Source of the DNA: Dehalobacter sp. CP
GTDB lineage: Bacteria > Bacillota_B > Desulfitobacteriia > Desulfitobacteriales > Syntrophobotulaceae
Length of the DNA: 64,000 bases
NCBI GenBank assembly: GCA_009910795.1
Contig: VMEE01000016.1
Span: 62,001-126,000, forward strand
Reading direction: 5' to 3'
Positions 26,540 through 34,967 of this stretch are shown in pieces. A program made the position numbers and the translations under genes. Numbering within the stretch: the first letter of the stretch is position 1; every line of letters begins with the position of its first letter. The notes beneath the pieces were generated by a model, which had not been told where the DNA came from, did not search any database, and was given only the letters and a program-made list of their open reading frames with translations.

Positions 26540-26785
26540 TTACTCAGTCATTTCCCCGACTAAGGCATTTAAATTGACTTGTCTCATTGGCATTATGGTA
26601 GAAATGGCATGTTTATATACCATTTGTTGTTTGCCTTCGTAGTCCAGAACAACCGTAAAATTATCAAAACCTTTGACTAATCCTTTAAGCTGGAATCCAT
26701 TGACCAAATAGATCGTAACAGGTATGTTATCTTTGCGGATTTGGTTCAAGAAAACATCCTGCAAGTTAATCGGTGATTTATTCAT
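26540..26785 (-). CDS. hfq: RNA chaperone Hfq
   Basis: Hexameric Sm-like RNA chaperone for small-RNA regulation. The 81-residue protein has the Sm1 motif ([24 protein letters not shown]) and Sm2 [11 protein letters not shown] 26785 gives the standard [10 protein letters not shown] start; GGAGG lies 11 bases upstream. Directly downstream of miaA, the usual order. Confidence 0.98.
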   Translation of the reverse strand: MNKSPINLQDVFLNQIRKDNIPVTIYLVNGFQLKGLVKGFDNFTVVLDYEGKQQMVYKHAISTIMPMRQVNLNALVGEMTE

Positions 26786-26832
26786 TTTATTTTTTACCTC
26801 CATCACCATTTTTCTTATTGTCTAATTTTACC

Positions 26833-27774
26833 TTAGTTTCCATCACTGTGCAAGTCAAGAGAATCGCAAATTTCGTCAAGAATTTGTTGAGCCGAACATT
26901 CTGTGACGTCATACCATTTGATTCGAGGATCCCTCCTAAACCAGGTTAATTGTCTTTTGGCAAAGTGTCTGGTATCTCTCTGAAGCAGACGCAGCATTTC
27001 TTTTTGGGTGACCAAACCTCTCAAAAAATAAACGACATGACGGTAGCCGATGGTTTGAAGGGATTTTAGCCTTGGTGAATAGCCCTCCTGGAGTAAACGT
27101 AAAGTTTCTCCGATTATACCACAATCTACCATTTTATGGCAACGCTCATTGATTCGTTCATAAATCACGTCTCTTGGAGCCGTCAGCCCTAAATAAATGA
27201 CTGATTCATCCAATTCAGCGTACATTTTTTCCATGTATGACCTTTGTTCAGATAATGGTTTGCCGGTTAATTCAAAGATCTCCAGGGCCCTGACAATTCT
27301 TGCCGTATCGTTCACATGGAGTTTTTCGGCAGAAGCCCGATCACATTCCGCGAGTCTTTGATGCAGCTCCTTATTGCCATGCTGATTGGCATAAGCCAGC
27401 CACTTTTGCTTGATTGGGTCCGATCCTTCTTCCGGAAATTCAAATTCATCCAAAATTGAACGAATGTAAAGTCCCGTTCCGCCAACGACAATCGGGATTT
27501 TCCCTTTGGCTTGAATATTCTCAATCCATTTTCTGGCCTGAGACTGAAATCCTGCCACTGTAAACGGTTCAGCCGGATCAAGAAGATCGATCAGATGATG
27601 CGGCACACCCTTCTGTTCAGCCTTCGATGGTTTTGCTGATCCGATATCAAGCTTCCGGTAAACCTGAACGGAATCCCCGGAAATGATTTCTCCGTTCAGT
27701 CTGAGTGCCAGTTCGACGCCAAGAGCACTCTTGCCGACTGCTGTCGGTCCGATAATAACGATCAGGGGCTTCAT
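26833..27774 (-). CDS. miaA: tRNA dimethylallyltransferase
   Basis: Adds the isopentenyl group to A37 of tRNAs reading UNN codons, the substrate for MiaB encoded in the same gene series. The 313-residue protein has GPTAVGKSAL (P-loop, residues 8-15), the SGDSVQVYRKLDIGSAKP segment and GGTGLYIRS. Full length. ATG overlaps the end of the upstream methyltransferase by four bases (ATGA), indicating translational coupling. Confidence 0.97.
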   Translation of the reverse strand: MKPLIVIIGPTAVGKSALGVELALRLNGEIISGDSVQVYRKLDIGSAKPSKAEQKGVPHHLIDLLDPAEPFTVAGFQSQARKWIENIQAKGKIPIVVGGTGLYIRSILDEFEFPEEGSDPIKQKWLAYANQHGNKELHQRLAECDRASAEKLHVNDTARIVRALEIFELTGKPLSEQRSYMEKMYAELDESVIYLGLTAPRDVIYERINERCHKMVDCGIIGETLRLLQEGYSPRLKSLQTIGYRHVVYFLRGLVTQKEMLRLLQRDTRHFAKRQLTWFRRDPRIKWYDVTECSAQQILDEICDSLDLHSDGN

Positions 27775-28601
27775 CGGAAACCCTCCCCCACCCTGGCTAA
27801 ATCAATGATACCAAAATCCACAGGGCTGTATTTATTCTTCTCTTCAACATGAAAACCAAGCCGGGCAAATTCGCTGCTGCCTTTTCGTTCTTTCAGCACA
27901 ACTCTTTTCCTGGCCACGCGGCATGCTTCCCGGATTGTGCCTCTGTCCAAAGGATTCGGGTCGGACCATTTCTTCAACGGCCGGATCGAGGAAGATTCTT
28001 TAACCGTAATACGGAACATTGGGTCAAAATAGACGACATCCACAGATGCATCCGGCTGCCCTTTCAATATCCTGGTATGATCTGCCCAGATCGTTTCAAT
28101 GCGGGAAGCGGCTCGGCTCAATTCTGTCCAGGCTTGAGTTTTTTCCTGAGATATTTTCTTGGCAGGTTTAAACTGGTTGACCTGAGCCAGACCATCCTGA
28201 ACCAGAAAGTGGATCAGCGGCGAGCTTTCCACAGCAATCACTCTGCCTTTGCCACCTGCCGCATACGCAGCAATCAGTGTATCCGACGCAAGACCCATAG
28301 TCGCATCAAGAAAAATATCCCCAGCCTCAAGATTCACTGCCTGAAGAAAACGGTCCGGCACGCCGCGTAAGATATTGATCATCCTTAACAATGCCATACT
28401 TGGATGGAAAAAGAGTCTTTCTCCATCATCTTCAAGACAGAGCTTCTGTTTAACGTAACGAAGTATCGGGAGACCATCAGCTTCTGATAAGGCATCCATC
28501 GGAACAATTTTTATCCCGGATTGCATACTGAGCTTTTCAAGCCGCAGTTTAAGTTTTTCATCTGACCGTTTATAGGCAATCACATTATCCGTTTGATCCA
28601 T
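27771..28601 (-). CDS. RsmJ-like class I SAM-dependent methyltransferase
   Basis: 276 residues with a Rossmann methyltransferase core: motif I FLDATMGLASDTLIAA, an acidic strand-2 end VIAVESS, and motif IV VVYFDPMF. The DPMF motif and layout resemble RsmJ, which methylates 16S rRNA G1516, but the N-terminal ~80 residues are divergent, so the RNA target is unproven. Overlaps miaA by four bases and sits 95 bases after mutL, within the repair/tRNA-modification series. Confidence 0.75.
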   Translation of the reverse strand: MDQTDNVIAYKRSDEKLKLRLEKLSMQSGIKIVPMDALSEADGLPILRYVKQKLCLEDDGERLFFHPSMALLRMINILRGVPDRFLQAVNLEAGDIFLDATMGLASDTLIAAYAAGGKGRVIAVESSPLIHFLVQDGLAQVNQFKPAKKISQEKTQAWTELSRAASRIETIWADHTRILKGQPDASVDVVYFDPMFRITVKESSSIRPLKKWSDPNPLDRGTIREACRVARKRVVLKERKGSSEFARLGFHVEEKNKYSPVDFGIIDLARVGEGFR

Positions 28602-28696
28602 TCTACTATCCTATCAATCTATTTTTCTGTCTGCGCTCATTGATCTTATTTATTTGATCACCTTTAATTGATCATTATTTCGAAATTAAATTCTTT

Positions 28697-30742
28697 TTAT
28701 TCCCTCTCAAACTTATGATTGAGTTCTTTCTCAGATATCTGAATGACCGTAGGGCGGCCATGGGGACAGGAGTAAGGATTATCTGCTCTGCCTAATTTTT
28801 GGATGATCTCATCCATTTCCTGAACCATTAAGCGCTCTTTGCCTTTGACAGCCGACCTGCAGGCCAGCATCATGATCCACTCTTCCAGAAGTTTCTCCAA
28901 GGATGGAGAAAAAGATGTGTTCAGGATTTCATCGATAAAGGCCTTGAACATCTTCCCCGGTGATTCCAGGTTATCCAGCAGCGGAATCCCTCGCAGAAAA
29001 TACGTCCTGTCTCCGAAGTGTTCAAAAATGAAGCCCATTCCATGCAGTTCGTCAAAATGCGCAAGCAGGATCTGCTCCTCTTGAACCGTAAGCTCCACCG
29101 TTTCCGGAATTAAAAGGAGCTGGCTTGCTGTCTCACGTTGTTTGGCAAGCTGAAGCAGGCTTTCATATCTGATACGTTCATGGGCTGCATGCTGGTCTAT
29201 AATATACAGATTCTTGTCGTCTGCAGCAAGAATATACAGATGAAAGACTTGTCCAACAGCTTTCAGTTCCAGGAATTTCGAGACGGTCTCCTTATCCTGC
29301 TGCAATGTCGGAGATACTTCAGCAATTCCGTCCGGGACGCTCTCCTGAATATTGTCCGTAATGCGCCCAAGATTGCGGTCCGGGATAATCTCTGGCTTAC
29401 GGTCAGAAATTGTATCAGAAATACGCTCTGGAACCTGATTAGGCATACTATCTGGCATACCCCCGGATAATCTGTCAGAAATGTATTCTGTCTGGTCTGA
29501 CTGCGGTTCAGACAGTTGTTCTTTAAGGTATGGGTAATGATGTTCTTTTATCTTCTCTACATCTCTGAAAGACTGAGTTTTGGGGATAATTGGTGTATCA
29601 GGATCGTACGCCGGAGAGCTTTGATCTGACCTATTCGGTTCCAGCGGCCGGTATAATATTTTGAGTTGTTCCCAGTGAGACGGACTGGATTCAGACGGAG
29701 CGGATTCTGAGGTCCTTGTTTTTCCCGTAAAGGAATATTTTCGCATTGGAAAACTGTCCAGAAGGTTTTTCCGGATAACCTCCGTAATCTTCCTGCTCAA
29801 TTCTTTTTCTTCTTTAAATTTGATTTCCAGTTTGGCGGGATGGACATTCACGTCATAATCCGAAGGAGGCAGGTTCAGCGAAATAACGCATACCGGATAG
29901 GTATTGGCGGGAATCAGTGTATGATAACCGTCTTTAATGGCCTGATTCATTAACTGGGAACGGATCACCCTGCCGTTAACAAAAAAGGTAAGACCGCTGC
30001 GTGACGACCTGACATGCTCCGGCATGCTGACATAACCGAAAATCTCAAGGCTTTCATCCTGGTAGGATATCGGCAGCATTTTACGGGCAGCATCATTGCC
30101 ACTGACGGCTGCTATGGCCTCGAGAAGACTGCCGTTTCCAGGCGTATGCAGTAAGATATTATTCGGGTGACGCAGGGAAAAAGCAACATCAGGTCTGGCT
30201 AGGGACAGTCTGCCGACCATGTCGGAAATCCAGCCAAACTCCGTAACGGCTGAACGCAGGAACTTGTGTCTGGCCGGTGTATTATAAAACAAGTCTTTAA
30301 CAGTTACGACTGTACCCGGCGGGCATCCGATTTCCGTCATGGAAAGAAATGTGCCGCCCTCAACTTTTAATTCCTGTCCTGCAACATCATCCGGTGTCCG
30401 CGTCATAATACTCAATTTGGATACCGAAGCGATGCTCGGCAGCGCTTCTCCGCGAAATCCCAATGTTCTGAGGTCATCGAGATCTGCAATTGCCGATATT
30501 TTACTGGTAGCATGCGGAAGAACTGCCAGACGCAAATCTTCGGCCAGAATTCCGGCGCCGTCGTCTTTCACTCTGATTAGCGCTGTACCTCCGCCCTCTA
30601 TACTGATATCTATTTTTCGGGCACCGGCATCCAGTGCGTTTTCAACCAGTTCTTTGACTACGGAAAGAGGCCTTTCCACAACTTCGCCGGCTGCAATTTG
30701 ATTAATGCAATGCTCATCAAGGAGCTTAATTCTAGCCACCAA
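28697..30742 (-). CDS. mutL: DNA mismatch repair protein MutL (endonuclease type)
   Basis: Links MutS to strand removal. The 681-residue protein has the GHKL ATPase motifs NALDAGA, DDGAGI and HATSKI, FRGEAL, and a C-terminal endonuclease domain with DQHAAHERIRYE (DQHA-x2-E-x4-E) and CPHGRP, so it is nicking-competent like Bacillus MutL. The linker (~residues 400-465) has repeated short units built on I/M-P/S-D-R/S-I-P, probably disordered. The start is TTG with GGAGGTG seven bases upstream; it overlaps the HDAC-like gene by 11 bases. Confidence 0.96.
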   Translation of the reverse strand: MVARIKLLDEHCINQIAAGEVVERPLSVVKELVENALDAGARKIDISIEGGGTALIRVKDDGAGILAEDLRLAVLPHATSKISAIADLDDLRTLGFRGEALPSIASVSKLSIMTRTPDDVAGQELKVEGGTFLSMTEIGCPPGTVVTVKDLFYNTPARHKFLRSAVTEFGWISDMVGRLSLARPDVAFSLRHPNNILLHTPGNGSLLEAIAAVSGNDAARKMLPISYQDESLEIFGYVSMPEHVRSSRSGLTFFVNGRVIRSQLMNQAIKDGYHTLIPANTYPVCVISLNLPPSDYDVNVHPAKLEIKFKEEKELSRKITEVIRKNLLDSFPMRKYSFTGKTRTSESAPSESSPSHWEQLKILYRPLEPNRSDQSSPAYDPDTPIIPKTQSFRDVEKIKEHHYPYLKEQLSEPQSDQTEYISDRLSGGMPDSMPNQVPERISDTISDRKPEIIPDRNLGRITDNIQESVPDGIAEVSPTLQQDKETVSKFLELKAVGQVFHLYILAADDKNLYIIDQHAAHERIRYESLLQLAKQRETASQLLLIPETVELTVQEEQILLAHFDELHGMGFIFEHFGDRTYFLRGIPLLDNLESPGKMFKAFIDEILNTSFSPSLEKLLEEWIMMLACRSAVKGKERLMVQEMDEIIQKLGRADNPYSCPHGRPTVIQISEKELNHKFERE

Positions 30743-32063
30743 ATGGATTCACCTCCCTGCCGTCCGTCCATAAATGGACTTGATCTCTCAATTGATTTTG
30801 CAGTAGAACGGTTTTTTCCAATTTTTGAAAAGTCTCTGCCAGATCGTATCCGGCCTGTTCGCAATTGGGACATGCTTCAAACGGAATTCTGACAAGCACC
30901 GCTTTTTGAAAAGCCGACGGTTTTCGGGATATCATCAGCACCGTCCCCCCGCAATGACTGCATTTGCGGATGTATTCCCTGCGGTTTTCTTTAAATCCAT
31001 CCGTATCATAATAAATACTTTTTTCGGAATATGCCCAGTCACCTGCCGGCAGAAACTGTTCTTTACGAAAAACCCAGGAAGGCCGGACAGCTTCATTCGT
31101 TCTTTTCAGATCGGTCAGAAAAGAACGAATCGTATCTCCGCCAATTTCAGTATGCTTAGGCTTCTGCGACTCCACCACCCCGGAATAATCTTCTCCGGCC
31201 AGCGCCAAAAAAATAGCCATATTAATATAGGGCAGTGCGCCTTCAATCGCGTATCCGCCTTCCAGTACTGCAAGATCGGGCTTGATCATTTCAGTGATTT
31301 TGCCATAACCTCTAGCCGTCACATTCATTGAAGCCAACGGATCCGTGAAATGGTTGTCCTGTCCGGCGGAATTGATGATCAGATCCGGTTTAAATGCTTC
31401 CACTGCAGGCATAATCCAGTTTTCCAGCGCATAGAGGAAACCTTCATCACCAACTCCCGGCAGAAGTGGGATATTCAGCACCGATCCCCAGGCATTCGGC
31501 CCACCTTTCTCTTCCGTAAATCCGGTTCCGGGAAATATGGTTCTGCCGTCCTGATGGATCGATATATATAAGACATTCGGATCATGATAAAAAATATCCT
31601 GCGTCCCATCACCGTGATGAACATCCGTATCTATGACAGCAATTTTTTTGATGCCGTATTTGGTCCGAAGAACATTAATTAAAATAGCTTCATTATTTAG
31701 GGTACAGAATCCTCTGTTTCCCCAAACTGTCGCTCCGGAATGATGGCCAGGCGGACGTACCAGCGCAAAGCCGTTCGTAATTTCCTTTTTCATCAGCGCG
31801 TTGCCGAGTACGAGCGAACTTCCAACCGCAATCAGATGGGCATCGAGATTATGCTGCTGGAGATCCGGATAAATCGCCTGGGTTCGTAAAACATCAAAGA
31901 GATCCGCCACCCCGGGAGAGTATTGCCTGACCTGGGGAAGATCCATGATCCCTTCTTCAAAGATCTGTTCCTGGGTGTAAAGCAAGCGTTCTTCCCGTTC
32001 CGGATGGAATTCCCCAAGAGACCAGTCAAAAGCCGGAAAGAAGATAATTCCTGTCTTGTTCAT
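30732..32063 (-). CDS. histone-deacetylase-superfamily protein with zinc-ribbon tail
   Basis: AcuC/HdaH-like zinc amidohydrolase, predicted to deacetylate lysines or small amines. The 443-residue protein has RPPGHH, DTDVHHGDGTQ and GQDNHFTDPLA, which supply the catalytic His pair and zinc ligands, and LEGGY with the transition-state Tyr. After the catalytic domain (~1-335) is an extra C-terminal piece with CSHC (368-371) and CPNC (398-401), a zinc-ribbon-like module not usual in AcuC. Start overlaps hyuA by four bases; end overlaps mutL. acuA/acsA are absent nearby. Confidence 0.88.
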   Translation of the reverse strand: MNKTGIIFFPAFDWSLGEFHPEREERLLYTQEQIFEEGIMDLPQVRQYSPGVADLFDVLRTQAIYPDLQQHNLDAHLIAVGSSLVLGNALMKKEITNGFALVRPPGHHSGATVWGNRGFCTLNNEAILINVLRTKYGIKKIAVIDTDVHHGDGTQDIFYHDPNVLYISIHQDGRTIFPGTGFTEEKGGPNAWGSVLNIPLLPGVGDEGFLYALENWIMPAVEAFKPDLIINSAGQDNHFTDPLASMNVTARGYGKITEMIKPDLAVLEGGYAIEGALPYINMAIFLALAGEDYSGVVESQKPKHTEIGGDTIRSFLTDLKRTNEAVRPSWVFRKEQFLPAGDWAYSEKSIYYDTDGFKENRREYIRKCSHCGGTVLMISRKPSAFQKAVLVRIPFEACPNCEQAGYDLAETFQKLEKTVLLQNQLRDQVHLWTDGREVNPFGG

Positions 32064-33730
32064 GACCGTATCCTCCCAATGACTCCCGGCGGAACATGCA
32101 TCGCACCTTTGACAATCTGGCCGACCGTATGATAATTCTCAACCAGCGGAAAATAATCAAAGATCTCTTTCTCCAGGTCACCTGTTTCTATTCCAAGGCC
32201 GACTGCCTGTTTTTGCGCTAATTCTTTCAAGAAATCTTCTACTTCCCGATGGGGTTTTTTGGGTCCGCTCCAAATACCCTGCTCCCCGGTTTCCTCTATC
32301 CTGTAAATGGAGAACTTCGTATCCAGGTGGAGCGTCCAGGAAAAGGTTGGTTTAGCCATCGCTGCTCCGATCGCATTCGAGACTTCCGAGAATTCACTCA
32401 GAACCGTCCGCAGCTTCATCCTGTTCTCCAGCGCTGCTTCAAGCCCCGGTGCTCCTCCTCCGCTGAGCTGAATATAGAATTTAAATTCATCATGATGATG
32501 GATGACTTCCCAGACCTTATAGGCCGGCTCGGTTTTCCATTCCTCTAATAGCTGCTCAATGGCACGGGCAATTTTTTCAACCATTTTCTCAACGATGGTT
32601 TCTGCTGTCCGGCGCAGATCAGATGCTGTTCTTTGGTTCTCGGGAAGGAGCATGCCAAGCGCTTCTTCAGCCCGCTGCAGATCACCGTAATCCGTCAGAT
32701 TTAGGTAGCGCAGTGCATCCGTAGGTGTCGGGCTGATTCCTCCTATGCAGTAGGCAGGACCTAAGCGGTGGTCGGCCAGCATAACCTCTCCCTGATCCAG
32801 ACAGACAGCTGAATCCCCTCCAATAGAGACTGAACGCACAGCCAGCGAGCGGACATTCGTCAGGAAGGGTCCAATCTGCGCTCCATGGGTGCTGATTAAC
32901 GGAGATCCGGATAATACCAGCCCTATATCGGTCGTGGTTCCACCGATATCGACAACGACATAGGATTCCTCCGGATTGCTCTGGGCGAGCGTTCCAAGTA
33001 CACTTGCCGCCGGTCCGGAGTAAATCGACTCAACCGGTCTGATCTTTGCCAGCGGCAAGACCCCGCCATCTGCCTTTAGCACCCGGATCGGCGCCCGGCA
33101 TCCCCTTGCCTCAACCGCCATCTTCAACTGATAAGCAAAATTCTGAAACAATTCTGTTGCGGCCAGGTTCAGATAAGTCGTCAGACTTCTGCGGTAGAAA
33201 TTGGCCTGTCCGGACTGACTTCCGAGAGCCGTTGTAATTCCGGGCACCTCTCGATGCAAATAGGCCGCCAGCTGCTCCTCAAAGACATTGTTGCGATGGG
33301 AAAATTTACTGACAATGGCCGTAAGCGGCTTAACAGACTGTTTGTTCAATTTTTCAGCAAGCGTCTGCCACTCTGATTTATCCGCTGGCACAACGACCCT
33401 TCCGCGATAATCCAAAACACCGGTTGAGACACTGTAATCCACGGGCCACGGCAATGAGGAAAGCTTCATGCCGGTCCCCGGAAAAAGGATCAGTTCGACC
33501 TTAGGCAGGTGTTTTTGCATAATTGCGTTCGTTACCAGCGTCGTACTGACGGTGATGGTTTCGATGTTTTTAGCCTTGGAAATTTGGAGATAATCCAGGG
33601 CGCTGATGATCGTGTTCAGAATGTCATCCTGATTGGTCGGAATTTTACCCTTGCGCTCGATCACGCCATTCGTAATCATGACAGCATCGGTAAACGTTCC
33701 GCCCACATCGATGCCAATAAGGCTGGCCAT
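32060..33730 (-). CDS. hydantoinase/oxoprolinase-family (HyuA-like) protein
   Basis: 556-residue member of the ASKHA-fold hydantoinase A/oxoprolinase group, which hydrolyses cyclic amides with ATP. Landmarks are IGIDVGGTFTDAVMI at the N-terminus, TVSTTLVTNAIMQK, and a second phosphate motif VVVDIGGTTTDIGLV. HyuB is not adjacent. ATG 33730 has AGAAGGAGG seven bases upstream; a longer frame to 33838 is only read-through of the palindromic repeat. Coupled to the HDAC-like gene by a four-base overlap, so the two products may act on the same class of acyl/cyclic amide. Confidence 0.85.
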   Translation of the reverse strand: MASLIGIDVGGTFTDAVMITNGVIERKGKIPTNQDDILNTIISALDYLQISKAKNIETITVSTTLVTNAIMQKHLPKVELILFPGTGMKLSSLPWPVDYSVSTGVLDYRGRVVVPADKSEWQTLAEKLNKQSVKPLTAIVSKFSHRNNVFEEQLAAYLHREVPGITTALGSQSGQANFYRRSLTTYLNLAATELFQNFAYQLKMAVEARGCRAPIRVLKADGGVLPLAKIRPVESIYSGPAASVLGTLAQSNPEESYVVVDIGGTTTDIGLVLSGSPLISTHGAQIGPFLTNVRSLAVRSVSIGGDSAVCLDQGEVMLADHRLGPAYCIGGISPTPTDALRYLNLTDYGDLQRAEEALGMLLPENQRTASDLRRTAETIVEKMVEKIARAIEQLLEEWKTEPAYKVWEVIHHHDEFKFYIQLSGGGAPGLEAALENRMKLRTVLSEFSEVSNAIGAAMAKPTFSWTLHLDTKFSIYRIEETGEQGIWSGPKKPHREVEDFLKELAQKQAVGLGIETGDLEKEIFDYFPLVENYHTVGQIVKGAMHVPPGVIGRIRS

Positions 33731-33772
33731 GTTATCTCCTCCTTCTGTTATGATCTTTATTATATGGGGTTG

Positions 33773-33873
33773 GTCTGCGTAATCAGTAACGTTTTCGGCT
33801 ATTGCGCCCTCCTTGGCGCAAAAAGCCGCGCTCCGCATCGTGCTACGCTGACACTGTTACTGATTACGCAGAC
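33773..33873 (-). repeat. palindromic structured element, copy A
   Basis: 101 bp with perfect 18-bp inverted ends (GTCTGCGTAATCAGTAAC and complement). Read on the minus strand it has the same core as copies at 34752, 45511 and 50001: a GCGGCTTTTTGCGCC-AAGGA-GGGCGCAATAGCCG hairpin. Its outer stem sequence differs from the other copies beyond the first six bases, yet pairs perfectly. It lies upstream of hyuA in sense orientation. Confidence 0.9.
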
Positions 33874-33913
33874 AGTATTATTTTAAATTATGTATTACTT
33901 TGGGTTTTGGCTG

Positions 33914-34519
33914 TTATACGACGTTTTCCCGGTCTTTGTTTTGCACATTCAATGGATCAAGAATCAACTCTTTAATGTCCTTATCATAGTCTGCGCTAAT
34001 ACAATGTAAGATGTACAGGGCTATCAAGATTAAATAATTAACTCCAACATTAGTCGTAATAATTTCTGTCCAATTTAAATTACTATCTACATGTGCGCCC
34101 CCGTCTTTTTCGGCAAATGTTTTAATAAGGTCTTTAACTGAATAATAATTCTTTGAGTCATACTGAATAATAATTTGATTTACCCATTCACCTAACGCTA
34201 CTGGCTTAGAGTTATCATCGAATAGATCATATACAGTTCTTCTTTCTCCATTTAAAAACTTATAGGGGTCAGTAATATTCCCAAATGAAAGTAGAAGTGG
34301 TTCATCAACAACCTTGGGCAAAAGGGAATTGTCTTTACCGCGGTTAGAATCACATATCAGAATTCTTAGTTGCGTAGCAATTACGTTAATAAATGAATCT
34401 ATTTCCAATCTGTGAACAAGAAAAAGGCTAACTTCTAGCATCTCTACGCACTGTGTGAACTTCTCAAAATGATTAATATCACTTCTTAGATATTGTTCCT
34501 TCTCTTTCTTTGGCTCCAT
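33914..34519 (-). CDS. hypothetical protein (201 aa) bracketed by palindromic elements
   Basis: Complete frame with GGGGAG nine bases before the ATG. Soluble, with an N-terminal charged segment, ICDSNRGKDNSLL (~54-66), and KDGGAHVDSNLNW (~138-150) followed by a hydrophobic helix (VGVNYLILIALYILHC) and an acidic end. I recognise no family with confidence. The DNA is clearly more AT-rich than the flanking mutS and hyuA genes and is flanked by inverted copies A and B of the palindrome, suggesting later acquisition. Any defence or mobile role is speculation. Confidence 0.7.
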   Translation of the reverse strand: MEPKKEKEQYLRSDINHFEKFTQCVEMLEVSLFLVHRLEIDSFINVIATQLRILICDSNRGKDNSLLPKVVDEPLLLSFGNITDPYKFLNGERRTVYDLFDDNSKPVALGEWVNQIIIQYDSKNYYSVKDLIKTFAEKDGGAHVDSNLNWTEIITTNVGVNYLILIALYILHCISADYDKDIKELILDPLNVQNKDRENVV

Positions 34520-34967
34520 GACTACTCCCCATTCATATCAAATCTATTTAGACTTTCTTTCAAGGGAAATGTCGTATGACAACATTTATCTGCAATACAT
34601 TGATCCGAGTCTAAGTATATTCGTATATGTATAATGATAGATTATTTCTAGGCTGTTAGGCATTTCTTAAAGCTACAAATATCATTCATTAAAGGGAATC
34701 TACATTAAGACACATTCTGGCAAGAAAACTACTCTAACATGCTTGTAATTAGTCTGGGTGCCACAGTTCCGCGACAAGCGGAGCATGGAGTGCGCAGCGC
34801 GGCTTTTTGCGCCAGGGAGGGCGCAATAGCCGAAAGCGGTATTGTGGCACCCAGACAGGCCACAAACAGGGTTATTCGTTGTCTAAAAAGGCCACAACAT
34901 AATTACCGATTTATAGAAAGCTGAAAAGCCTCATCAAGATATATCAATCATCATTGCAGAAATGCCG
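34520..34967. other. intergenic region between hypothetical gene and mutS
   Basis: 448 bases. It contains palindromic copy B (34752-34856); the rest is AT-rich with no supported gene. A 61-codon open frame across copy B on the plus strand is just the translated repeat. No terminator with a good T-run was seen after mutS. Confidence 0.5.
34752..34856 (+). repeat. palindromic structured element, copy B
   Basis: 105 bp; ends GTCTGGGTGCCACA / TGTGGCACCCAGAC pair perfectly, and the stem continues to CCGC/GCGG with one G:T and one mismatch (21 positions). Core hairpin CGGCTTTTTGCGCC-AGGGA-GGGCGCAATAGCCG. Opposite in orientation to copy A; the two enclose the gene at 33914-34519. Confidence 0.9.

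Noticed and set aside
33773..34856. Palindromes A and B as terminal inverted repeats of an IS element
   Set aside because: The enclosed protein has no transposase motif, no target-site duplication was seen at the outer edges, and each copy is itself a complete palindrome also found alone elsewhere.
34739..34924. A 61-codon frame, and a similar one at 45478-45663, sharing an EHGVRSAAFC-like segment
   Set aside because: Both are translations of the palindromic element (copies B and C), as is the N-terminal extension of the hyuA frame to 33838; the similarity is from DNA repeat, not protein.
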